Assembly: GCA_035649635.1 (NCBI GenBank)
Contig: DASRJE010000205.1
Span: 11,066-75,065 of the forward strand
DNA length: 64,000 nt
Direction of reading: 5' to 3'
Source of the DNA: Gp6-AA40 sp035649635
GTDB taxonomy: Bacteria > Acidobacteriota > Vicinamibacteria > Vicinamibacterales > UBA2999
Positions 7,501-14,877 of the stretch are shown here, piece by piece. The position numbers and the translations under genes are program-made. Under the pieces are notes generated by a model. That model saw nothing but the letters and a program-made list of their open reading frames with translations, made no database searches and was not told where the DNA came from. Numbering within the stretch: position 1 is the stretch's first letter; each line of letters opens with the position of its first letter.

Positions 7501-9459
7501 ATGCGAATCGCCTTCGTCCCGCTTGCATTAACGCTCCTCGTGTCGTTTCCCTCCGCGCAGACGCCCGACTCCGGCCGGACGACGTTCGTCAACCGCTGCG
7601 CCGGCTGTCACGGTACGGACGGAAACGGTGGCGAACTGGGACCCGCCATCGCGACGAGGGTGCCGACGCTGTCCGATCAGGATCTGGCGACCCTGTTGCG
7701 CGAGGGGAAACCCACGCTCGGGATGCCGGCGTTTGCGGCGCTGACGCCGGCCGAATCGAGCGACCTGATTCGATACCTGCGCACGATCAAGCCTCGCGCC
7801 GGCTTCACCCCGACGCGAACCACGCTCAAGGTCGATGGTGGCCCAACGATCGAAGGCCTCGTCTTCAACCAAAGCCTGAGCGATCTGCAACTGCTCGGCA
7901 ACGACGGAAAGCTCCGCCTGTTTCGCAACGGGCCGTCAGGACATCGGCAGGTCACGTCGCAGACCGATTGGGCAAGTTACAACGGCGGCATGAACGGAAG
8001 CCGCTACAGTCAGCTCGCGCAGATCAATCGCAGCAACGTGAGCAAGCTCGCTCCCAGGTGGATCTACAGCCTGAACACCGCGCGACTCCAGGTGACGCCC
8101 GTCGTCGTCGAGGGCGTGATGTACGTCACGAGCGCGAACGAGTGTTACGCCCTCGATGCCGGCAGCGGCCGCGAGATCTGGCACTATCAACGTCCGCGAA
8201 CCAAGGGGCTCATTGGCAATGCCGCGGGAGGCGTCAATCGCGGCGTCGGCGTTGCCGGCGATCGCGTGTTCATGGTGACCGATCACGCGCACGTCATCGC
8301 CCTCAATCGGCATACGGGCTCTCTTCTCTGGGAGACCGAGATGGCCGACTGGCGGCAGAATTACAACGCGACTGGCGCTCCGCTCCCGATCGGAAATCTC
8401 GTGGTCACTGGAACGTCAGGCGGGGATGAAGGCGTGCGCGGATTCGTCGCTGCCTTCGATCAGGCAACCGGCAAGGAGGTCTGGCGCTTTTGGACCGTGC
8501 CGGCGCGCGGAGAGCCGGGCTCGGAAACCTGGCAGGGCAAAGGCATCGCGCATCCCGGCGGCACGACGTGGATGACGGGCGCCTACGATCCTCAACTCGA
8601 CACGCTCTACTGGCCGGTTGGCAATCCAGGTCCCGATCTCATTGGCGACGATCGCCTTGGCGACAATCTCTACACCGACTCGGTCGTGGCGCTCGATCCG
8701 AAGAGCGGCGCGCTGAAGTGGCACTTCCAGTTCACGCCGCATGACGTGTGGGACTACGACGCGCAGGAACCGCTGGCGCTGGTTGATGCCAACTGGCAGG
8801 GGCAGCCTCGCCGACTGCTGGTGCAGGCGAACCGGAACGGATTCTTCTACGTGCTCGATCGCACCAACGGCGCGTTCCTGTTCGGCACGCAGTACGTGAA
8901 GAACGTGACGTGGGCAACCGGTCTCGATAATCGCGGGCGCCCGTTGACAGCGCCCAACATGGAGCCGTCACTGGAAGGGAAGCGCGTCTGTCCCTCGCTC
9001 GATGGCGCCTCGAACTGGTATTCCGCTTCGTTCAATCCGGCCACCGGTCTCTATTACGTCCAGACCAACGACAAATGCGGTGTCTTCACGCGCACGCCGA
9101 TGGAGTGGGAGGCGGGCAAGGGGTTCATGGGCGGTTCGTTTGGACAAGCCCCGAATGAACCGGCGCAGCGAGTGCTTCGAGCAATCGATATCCAGACCGG
9201 CAAACCGGTATGGGAGCTTCCGCAGTCGGGCGCGGTCAACTCCTGGGGCGGCGTCCTCTCGACTGCGGGAGGCACGGTCTTCTTCGGTGAAGACAGTGGA
9301 GCGTTGATGGCTGCTGATGCTGCGAACGGGACACCCTTGTGGAGCTTTCAGACCAGTCAACTCTGGAAGGCATCGCCGATGACGTACATGTTCGACAACA
9401 AGCAGTACGTGGCGATCGCTTCGGGTTCGAACATCATCGCATTCGCGCTACCGGACTAG
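7501..9459 (+). CDS. Quinoprotein (PQQ-dependent dehydrogenase-like) with N-terminal cytochrome c domain
   Basis: A 652-residue secreted/periplasmic protein. A signal peptide is followed by a class I cytochrome c module with the heme motif CAGCH (Cys33-His37) and a likely axial Met in PTLGMPAF. Next comes an eight-bladed propeller of the PQQ alcohol dehydrogenase type with tryptophan-docking repeats (GREIWHYQ, GSLLWETE, GKEVWRFW, GALKWHFQFTPHDVWDYD). The HDxWDYD segment carries the catalytic Asp region. The vicinal Cys-Cys usual in methanol/ethanol dehydrogenases is absent (only NECYALD). Related acidobacterial proteins are annotated as quinoproteins of unknown substrate. The fused heme domain would pass electrons onward. 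The 3' end overlaps the convergent yvcK end by 26 bp. Confidence 0.88.
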   Translation: MRIAFVPLALTLLVSFPSAQTPDSGRTTFVNRCAGCHGTDGNGGELGPAIATRVPTLSDQDLATLLREGKPTLGMPAFAALTPAESSDLIRYLRTIKPRAGFTPTRTTLKVDGGPTIEGLVFNQSLSDLQLLGNDGKLRLFRNGPSGHRQVTSQTDWASYNGGMNGSRYSQLAQINRSNVSKLAPRWIYSLNTARLQVTPVVVEGVMYVTSANECYALDAGSGREIWHYQRPRTKGLIGNAAGGVNRGVGVAGDRVFMVTDHAHVIALNRHTGSLLWETEMADWRQNYNATGAPLPIGNLVVTGTSGGDEGVRGFVAAFDQATGKEVWRFWTVPARGEPGSETWQGKGIAHPGGTTWMTGAYDPQLDTLYWPVGNPGPDLIGDDRLGDNLYTDSVVALDPKSGALKWHFQFTPHDVWDYDAQEPLALVDANWQGQPRRLLVQANRNGFFYVLDRTNGAFLFGTQYVKNVTWATGLDNRGRPLTAPNMEPSLEGKRVCPSLDGASNWYSASFNPATGLYYVQTNDKCGVFTRTPMEWEAGKGFMGGSFGQAPNEPAQRVLRAIDIQTGKPVWELPQSGAVNSWGGVLSTAGGTVFFGEDSGALMAADAANGTPLWSFQTSQLWKASPMTYMFDNKQYVAIASGSNIIAFALPD

Positions 9460-10441
9460 CGGCCTCGGTCTTTTCCTGAAGAAGCCTCGCACTCAACACC
9501 GACCAGACCGCAAACGAGAGGCGGCGGCGATCGTGTCGAGCGATCTCTGTATTCCAGAATGGCCCGAGCACTACCTCGATGGACGGATCCAATTCGCCGA
9601 GTTCCAGTGGCAGCTTGCGTTCGGCCGCGTATCGCGCGAGCGTCTCCGGCGAGGGCTTGCTCGTGTTGGCAATCACCACGTCGACCGGACGGCCGATCGT
9701 ACGCGACACCCATGACGCGGCATCGGCTGCCGTGAATTTTTCCATCCCCCTTCCCTCGGAGAGCAGGTTGGAGATCAGGATGATTGGGCCGCGCATCTCG
9801 GCGAGCGCTTCTTTGACGCCTCGTACGAGCAGCGGAGGCATGAGGCTGGTGAAGAAGCTCCCCGGACCGATGATCACGGCGTCGAACGCGCGAATCGCCT
9901 CTGCCACCACTGGATGAATGGACACGTGCGGCTCGAGCCAGATGCGGCGGACTTCATGGCCCCTCGCCTGCCCGGCATCGACTTCAACTTCACCGCGAGT
10001 CATCGTGCCATCTGCATACTCCGCGCAAATGGAAGCGCGCTCGACGGTCACGGGAAAGACTCTCCCGCGGCACCCGAGCAACCGCCTGAGTCCGTCCACC
10101 GCCGCGAGGAAATCGCCGCAATACGTCTCCATCATCGAGAGCAGCAGATTGCCACCGGTGTGTCCTGCCAGCCGGTCGTGCTGCTCCAGCATCGGCAGAC
10201 GTGACAGCAGTACGCTCCGCGCTTCTCGTTCGTTGCGCGCCAACGCCAGCGCGCACTTGAGCACATCACCAGGAGGTAACACGCCGAGCTCATCGCGCAA
10301 CTGACCCGAGCTGCCACCGCTGTCGAACATCGTCACGACGGCGCTCAGGCTCAGCCAGGGGTTACCTTTGAGTCCGCCAATCAGACTCGGCAGGCCGGTG
10401 CCGCCGCCCACACAGCCGATGTTCAGCTCGCGCAGTCGCAT
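9434..10441 (-). CDS. yvcK: Gluconeogenesis factor YvcK/CofD-like protein
   Basis: A 335-residue cytosolic protein. Hallmarks are an N-terminal CVGGGTGLPSLIGGLK nucleotide-binding loop, VVTMFDSGGSSGQLRDELGVLPPGD, the helix GHTGGNLLLS, and VIIGPGSFFTSLMPPLLV. These define the YvcK branch of the CofD (2-phospho-L-lactate transferase) superfamily. YvcK binds UDP-sugars and affects peptidoglycan synthesis and growth on gluconeogenic carbon sources. The usual neighbours rapZ and whiA are not seen here. It starts at ATG 10441. The intergenic space to the divergent next gene holds an inverted repeat (10453-10573). Confidence 0.92.
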   Translation of the reverse strand: MRLRELNIGCVGGGTGLPSLIGGLKGNPWLSLSAVVTMFDSGGSSGQLRDELGVLPPGDVLKCALALARNEREARSVLLSRLPMLEQHDRLAGHTGGNLLLSMMETYCGDFLAAVDGLRRLLGCRGRVFPVTVERASICAEYADGTMTRGEVEVDAGQARGHEVRRIWLEPHVSIHPVVAEAIRAFDAVIIGPGSFFTSLMPPLLVRGVKEALAEMRGPIILISNLLSEGRGMEKFTAADAASWVSRTIGRPVDVVIANTSKPSPETLARYAAERKLPLELGELDPSIEVVLGPFWNTEIARHDRRRLSFAVWSVLSARLLQEKTEAASPVARMR

Positions 10442-10452
10442 GAGCTTTATTG

Positions 10453-10573
10453 TACGGTCTCCGGTCCGCGCGGTCCCGCGGCCTTCAGTCTCCCTATTGG
10501 CGGCGCCGCAGGCCTTCGGGGAACCTGAGCCGCGAGTCTGCCGTAGACGGGAGACAGGAGACTGGAGACCGTA
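10453..10573. repeat. Intergenic inverted repeat between yvcK and the next gene
   Basis: Perfect 10-bp arms TACGGTCTCC (10453-10462) and GGAGACCGTA (10564-10573) enclose a second partly complementary pair, CAGTCTCCC (10486-10494) and GGGAGAC (10549-10555). This can form a long interrupted stem in the divergent intergenic region. The GGGAGAC/GGAGACT units recall the other heptamer repeats of the window. Confidence 0.65.
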
Positions 10574-10583
10574 GAATTACCTC

Positions 10584-11291
10584 ATGACGCCCACGTGGAA
10601 GACCGCGGCTCATTCGCTCGTCGGCGATCTGCGAAATGTCTTCGGTGATCGCCTCCTCGCCGTCGTTGCGTACGGGCCACGGATCGAGGGTTCCTCCAAC
10701 GATCCGCTGACGTGCCTGGCGCTGGTAGCAACGCTGTCGGCGGAGGACCTGCAGGCGTGCGCGCAATTCGCGCGCCGCTGGAGCCGAGCGCATGTGGCAA
10801 CGCCACTCATGATGCCCGCGCAGGAGTTTTTGCGGTCGCTCGACACGTTCCCGCTCGAATACGGCGAAATCATCCGAGCGCACGAACTGGTCTACGGCGA
10901 CAACCCCTTCAGCTCGGCGGCGATCGCGCCGGACGATCTCCGGCGTGCGTGCGAACTGCAGGCGAAGAGCCATCTCGTTCACCTCAGGGAAGCGTTTATT
11001 GCATCAGGAGGCCGCCCCAGCGACGTCGCCGACCTGGTGACCACCTCGGCTCCGGCCTTTACCCTGCTCCTGCGGAACGTTGCACGGCTGAATAGCGTCA
11101 CAACTACTGACAGGAGCGAAGTGACGCGCGCTGGTGCGCGCGCAGTGGGCATCCCCGAGGAGCTGGTTGCCGACATGCTGAACCTGGAACGTCAACCGGG
11201 CATCGCCGCGACCGATCCATCCCGTCTCTTTCCCGAATACCTGGCCGCAGTCGAACAGCTCGCGCGAGCTGTCGACACATGGCGCGTATAG
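10584..11291 (+). CDS. Hypothetical protein with nucleotidyltransferase-like N-terminus
   Basis: A 235-residue soluble protein. Residues ~20-45 (GDRLLAVVAYGPRIEGSSND) resemble the start of a nucleotidyltransferase fold (hG-x-x-x-G-S). However, the catalytic Asp-x-Asp pair is not evident after it (PLTCLALV), so it may be a degenerate member. The rest is largely helical, without recognisable motif. It starts at ATG 10584. Its stop lies inside the next gene (13-bp overlap), which places it in one unit with the TPM and LemA genes. I cannot assign a function. Confidence 0.7.
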   Translation: MTPTWKTAAHSLVGDLRNVFGDRLLAVVAYGPRIEGSSNDPLTCLALVATLSAEDLQACAQFARRWSRAHVATPLMMPAQEFLRSLDTFPLEYGEIIRAHELVYGDNPFSSAAIAPDDLRRACELQAKSHLVHLREAFIASGGRPSDVADLVTTSAPAFTLLLRNVARLNSVTTTDRSEVTRAGARAVGIPEELVADMLNLERQPGIAATDPSRLFPEYLAAVEQLARAVDTWRV

Positions 11292-12130
11292 ACATGTCAG
11301 GCGATCTTCGTCGGCAACTCCCAACGTTGGGGGCTGCGATGCTCATTGCCGTGGTGGTGGCGTGCGCACCGGCAGTGACAACAGTGCAGGCGCAGACGCT
11401 CCCACCCGAGCTGACGCAGCCGGTCAACGACTTCGCTCGAGTCATCGACGACGCGAGCGCGCGCGAGATCGAGGCGCTGATCAGGTCACTTCAACAGGCG
11501 ACCGGAGACGTCGTCGTTATCGCAACCATCGACAGCATCGAGCCGTACGCGGACATCAACGAGTACGCCGTGAAGATGTTCGAGAACCGTGGTCGGGGGA
11601 TCGGCGAACGCGGTCGAGACAATGGGTTGCTGATTGTGGCGGCGATCAAGGACCGCATGGTGCGCATCGAAGTCGGCTACGAGCTCGAGGCGTTCATCAC
11701 CGACGGCTTCGCCGGCGAAACTCGTCGCGACGCCCTGACGCCGTCATTCAGGCGCGGCGAGTACGGTGAAGGCCTTCTCGCAGCCACGCAGCGCATCGTG
11801 GGTCGCATCGCCGAGGGGCGCAATGTCACGCTCCAGGGGGTACGTCCCGTGCCGCGCCGCGCCGCGCCACAGACGGGTTCGGGTGGCAGCCTCATCGTGG
11901 CCTTGTTCGTGCTTTTCGTGATCCTCAACCTCATCTCGGGGCGGATGCGAAGACGACGGTTCCGCGGGGGATGGGGGGGCGGCGGCGGGTGGTCGAGCGG
12001 CGTCGGCCCGTTCGGTGGCGGATTCGGAGGCGGGTTCGGCCGCGGTGGAGGGTTCGGCGGCGGCTTTGGCGGGTTCGGCGGGTTCGGAGGCGGCCGCAGC
12101 GGTGGCGGCGGCAGCGGCGGTTCCTGGTAG
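11279..12130 (+). CDS. TPM-domain membrane protein (YgcG-like)
   Basis: A 283-residue exported membrane protein. It has an N-terminal hydrophobic signal, then a TPM domain (VNDFARVIDDASAREIEAL ... TGDVVVIATI ... YAVKMFENRGRGIGERGRDNGLLI), one transmembrane helix (LIVALFVLFVILNLISG) and an Arg cluster. It ends in a Gly/Phe-rich, probably disordered C-terminal tail with GGGFGG repeats. TPM proteins commonly lie next to lemA, as here (134 bp). Roles proposed in the literature include photosystem assembly in plants and envelope functions in bacteria; in this organism the role is unknown. The start overlaps the upstream stop. Confidence 0.88.
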   Translation: MARIDMSGDLRRQLPTLGAAMLIAVVVACAPAVTTVQAQTLPPELTQPVNDFARVIDDASAREIEALIRSLQQATGDVVVIATIDSIEPYADINEYAVKMFENRGRGIGERGRDNGLLIVAAIKDRMVRIEVGYELEAFITDGFAGETRRDALTPSFRRGEYGEGLLAATQRIVGRIAEGRNVTLQGVRPVPRRAAPQTGSGGSLIVALFVLFVILNLISGRMRRRRFRGGWGGGGGWSSGVGPFGGGFGGGFGRGGGFGGGFGGFGGFGGGRSGGGGSGGSW

Positions 12131-12146
12131 ATCATTAACCCCAGAA

Positions 12147-12241
12147 CTCGCTTGTGTCGGTGATCGTGGGAACGTTCGCTCTTCGTGCGACCGGCCATTT
12201 TGTCAAAGTGACTTTGGCCGGAACTCCCCAACACAAGCGAG
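12147..12241 (+). repeat. 95-bp inverted-repeat element, copy 1 (upstream of lemA)
   Basis: Perfect 11-bp terminal inverted repeats CTCGCTTGTGT (12147-12157) and ACACAAGCGAG (12231-12241) flank 73 bp. An inner stem CCGGCCA/TGGCCGG with a GTCA/TGAC top lies between them. The element ends 23 bp before the lemA ATG and is followed by a TAG and the lemA ribosome-binding site AGAGGAG. A second element with the same ends and exactly the same length lies at 49707-49801. It could be a small mobile repeat or a structured leader RNA. Confidence 0.75.
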
Positions 12242-12264
12242 CAGCAGAGTAGAGGAGTTCTGCA

Positions 12265-12840
12265 ATGACGCGGATTCGAAAGACAGGCCTCGCCCTCGGG
12301 CTGGCGTTCGTCGTCCTCGGCTCGACCGGGTGTTCGTACAACACGTTCGTCAGCCAGGAAGAGGCGATCAAGGCGCAGTGGGCCCAGGTTGAAAACCAGT
12401 TGCAGCGTCGCAACGACCTGATCCCGAACCTGGTGGAGACCGTCAAGGGGATCGCGCAGCAGGAGCAGGACGTGTTCGGCCGCATCGCCGATTCGCGCGC
12501 GAAGCTCGCCGGCGCGACGACGCCCGAACAGCGCATGCAAGCCGCCAACGAGCAAAGCCAGGCCCTGGCTCGATTGCTCGTCGTTGTCGAGAACTATCCG
12601 CAACTGCGATCGAACGAGCAGTTCGCTCGCTTGATGGACGAGTTGTCGGGCACCGAGAACCGCCTCGCCGTCGAGCGGATGCGGTACAACGAGCGCGTGC
12701 AGGCCTACAACACGTCACGCCGGCAGTTCCCGTCGAACATCACCGCGTCGATCTTCGGCTTCAAGGAGTACACGCTGTTCGATGCGCCGACGGCAGCCGA
12801 AGCGGTACCGCGGGTAAACTTTGGGAAACCGGGGGCTTGA
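12265..12840 (+). CDS. lemA: LemA family lipoprotein
   Basis: A 191-residue protein with an N-terminal signal ending in a lipobox (GSTGC), so a lipid-anchored envelope protein. The LemA core is clear: AIKAQWAQVENQLQRRNDLIPNLVETVKG, SRAKLAGA, VVENYPQLRSNEQFARLMDELSGTENR and YNERVQAYNTSRRQFPSN. LemA proteins form coiled-coil helical bundles and are genetically linked to TPM proteins, as here. The ribosome-binding site AGAGGAG lies 7 nt before the ATG. The 5' region contains the 95-bp inverted-repeat element. Confidence 0.93.
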   Translation: MTRIRKTGLALGLAFVVLGSTGCSYNTFVSQEEAIKAQWAQVENQLQRRNDLIPNLVETVKGIAQQEQDVFGRIADSRAKLAGATTPEQRMQAANEQSQALARLLVVVENYPQLRSNEQFARLMDELSGTENRLAVERMRYNERVQAYNTSRRQFPSNITASIFGFKEYTLFDAPTAAEAVPRVNFGKPGA

Positions 12841-12856
12841 TCAAGGTCAAAGGTAC

Positions 12857-12880
12857 GTAGTGTCCGGCTTTAGCCGGACA
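12857..12880. repeat. GTAGTGTCCGGCTTTAGCCG palindromic repeat, copy 1
   Basis: Palindrome GTCCGGCT (12862-12869) / AGCCGGAC (12872-12879), preceded by GTAGT. The same unit including the GTAGT flank occurs in reverse orientation at 28882-28904. It is a dispersed intergenic repeat just upstream of a DinB gene. Confidence 0.7.
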
Positions 12881-12892
12881 GGTGAGGTGCCA

Positions 12893-13393
12893 ATGGCGCT
12901 GGTAGACGCGTTATTGCCGGAGTTCGATCACGAGATGACGGTGACGCGCAAGCTGCTCGAGCGCGTGCCCGAGGATCGGTTCGACTTCAAGCCGCATGAG
13001 AAGTCGTTCTCGCTCGGGCAACTCGCTCAGCACGTCGCAACGGTGCCGATGTGGGGAGCCGTGACGATGAGTCAGTCGGAGCTCGATCTGGGCGGCGCTC
13101 AGCAGCTGGCACCCGTCACAAACCGCGCCGGGTTGCTCGCGCTGTTTGACGGGCACGTCGCGGGAACGCGCGCCGCGCTCGTCGGCAAGTCCGATGCGGA
13201 GCTGATGGCGCCGTGGACGCTCAAGGTCGCCGGCAAGACGATCTTCTCCATGCCGAAGGCGGCCGTCTGGCGCTCGTTCGTGATGAGTCACCTCATTCAT
13301 CATCGAGGACAGTTGAGCGTCTACCTGCGAATGCAGGATGTGAAACTGCCATCGATGTACGGTCCCAGCGCCGACGAGAATCCCTTCGCTTAG
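12893..13393 (+). CDS. DinB-family putative metalloenzyme
   Basis: A 166-residue four-helix-bundle protein of the DinB/YfiT superfamily. The three expected metal-ligand histidines are visible in LGQLAQHVATVP and in SHLIHHRGQLSVYLR. Members are often thiol-dependent transferases or hydrolases, but no substrate can be assigned. ATG 12893 is preferred. An upstream in-frame start at 12821 would overlap the lemA end and translate the palindromic repeat. It follows lemA on the same strand. Confidence 0.88.
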   Translation: MALVDALLPEFDHEMTVTRKLLERVPEDRFDFKPHEKSFSLGQLAQHVATVPMWGAVTMSQSELDLGGAQQLAPVTNRAGLLALFDGHVAGTRAALVGKSDAELMAPWTLKVAGKTIFSMPKAAVWRSFVMSHLIHHRGQLSVYLRMQDVKLPSMYGPSADENPFA

Positions 13394-13478
13394 TGATCAG
13401 TTTCGTATTCGCCGGCTGCCAGCGCAGGGAACATTTCGGGCGCCACTTCGTCATTGATGCCGGAGCCCACCGGGATCG

Positions 13479-14771
13479 ATGACGATTGCAGCTTTGAGCG
13501 GCATCGGCCACACCTCGACCCTTCACGATAGATTGACGCCACTGCGCACCGCGTGCCTCGATTCGTGGCAGCGCGCGCAACCTGACTTGCCCCCACTGGG
13601 CCCACGCACGACACGATGGCAACGTTGGCGAAACGCGCGCGCAACAGGTCGCCTCATCGACGAGATCGCAAGTCGTGTGAACGAGCATCCCGAGCACCAG
13701 GCTGAACAGCGTACGTGGCGAGACGGACTGCGCACAACACTGCAGGACTTCGGTGAGCGCCGATTCGGCTGGCCGGATGGCTATCGTCGTCTGTTGTTCG
13801 GCGACGCGTTCTACGACGCGTCGGTCGACTTTGCGCGCCAGGCCCGCGCGTTCGATCCCTCGTTGCGCCTCGACGATCTCTGGCAGGCCATGCGCAACGT
13901 CTGGATAGGCAATAACCTGCAAATGCTCCTCGGCCGGCCAGTCCGTCTCACACGTGGACTCTTTGCCTACAGCATGTTGTATCCGGTGACCGACAACTTG
14001 CTCGATGCACCGGATCGCTCGCCAGACGACAAGCGGCAGTTCAATGACCGGCTCGGCCGGCGCTTGCGAGGGTACGACGTCGCGGCCAACCATCAGCGAG
14101 AGGCCGCCACCTTCGATCTGGTTCGCGAGATCGAGCTCGAGTTTCATCGCGCGTCGTACGCCGACGTATGGGAGAGCATCCTGGCGATCCATCACGGTCA
14201 GATCGACAGCCTGCGGCAGCAGGGTCCACTTCTCTCGGAGGGCGACCTGCGCGAGATCAGCTTCGCCAAGGGCGGCGCATCGGTGCTGGCCGATTTGTAC
14301 CTGGTCACGGGCACCGCCACTCCCGACGAGGAACGATTTGCCTTCGGCTACGGTGTGTTCCTTCAGTTGCTCGACGACCTGCAGGACGTGACGGTGGACC
14401 TCGTTGCAGGGCACCACACCCTGTTCACGCTGGCCGCACGCCAGGGCACCCTCGACGCGCTGACGGCCCGGCTCGTGAGTTTCATCGACATCATTCTGGA
14501 CGGGGAACGCGGCGGCGCGAGCGCTGCCACGGCGGACTGCCTGGATTTGATTCGCCGGAACTGCCACTCGATGCTGGCGGGCGTGGTGGCACAACAACCA
14601 ACGATGTTCAGTGCGCGGTTTCGTCGATCGATCGAACGTCAGTGGCCGGTCAGTCTACGTGCGATGCGGCGGCTTCGGCGACGCGCGGAGAGACAGTTCC
14701 AGACCACCGCGCAGCGGCTGCAGGCGCGGCGCGGAGTGTCGTCGCCTCTCGAACTTCTGCTCGCGGCGTAG
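13479..14771 (+). CDS. Class I isoprenoid synthase-like protein
   Basis: A 430-residue, all-helical, soluble protein without signal peptide. Two Asp-rich segments are spaced as in trans-isoprenyl diphosphate synthases/terpene synthases: DNLLDAPD at 172-179 and QLLDDLQD with Asp299, Asp300 and Asp303. Both could bind the Mg2+-diphosphate. The flanking text differs strongly from canonical polyprenyl synthases, and the protein is longer than the usual ~300-350. I therefore infer a divergent class I isoprenoid-type enzyme and cannot name the product. No other terpenoid gene is nearby. ATG 13479 has only a weak GGGA upstream. Confidence 0.72.
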   Translation: MTIAALSGIGHTSTLHDRLTPLRTACLDSWQRAQPDLPPLGPRTTRWQRWRNARATGRLIDEIASRVNEHPEHQAEQRTWRDGLRTTLQDFGERRFGWPDGYRRLLFGDAFYDASVDFARQARAFDPSLRLDDLWQAMRNVWIGNNLQMLLGRPVRLTRGLFAYSMLYPVTDNLLDAPDRSPDDKRQFNDRLGRRLRGYDVAANHQREAATFDLVREIELEFHRASYADVWESILAIHHGQIDSLRQQGPLLSEGDLREISFAKGGASVLADLYLVTGTATPDEERFAFGYGVFLQLLDDLQDVTVDLVAGHHTLFTLAARQGTLDALTARLVSFIDIILDGERGGASAATADCLDLIRRNCHSMLAGVVAQQPTMFSARFRRSIERQWPVSLRAMRRLRRRAERQFQTTAQRLQARRGVSSPLELLLAA

Positions 14772-14774
14772 AGC

Positions 14775-14830
14775 GCAGGCTTCAGCCTGCGCCGCAGGCT
14801 CCGCCGCGGGGCTTCCACCTTCGCCGAAGG
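14775..14830. repeat. Cluster of short intergenic palindromes
   Basis: Between two convergent genes are GCAGGCT/AGCCTGC (14775-14790) and CCTTCGCCGAAGG (14818-14830), plus a GCCGCAGGCTCCGCCGC stretch. They resemble the GC-rich CGAAGGCGG repeats at 41110-41160 and 57537-57577. They could act as transcription-attenuating hairpins between the convergent genes. Confidence 0.55.
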
Positions 14831-14877
14831 CTAGAGTGGACTGGAAAGCCCCCGCTCTCCGTCGTTCTGTTGCGCCG

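Noticed and set aside
13293..14597. 434-codon minus-strand frame opposite the isoprenoid-like gene
   Set aside because: No conserved motif. The plus-strand frame has both Asp-rich motifs and coherent helical composition.
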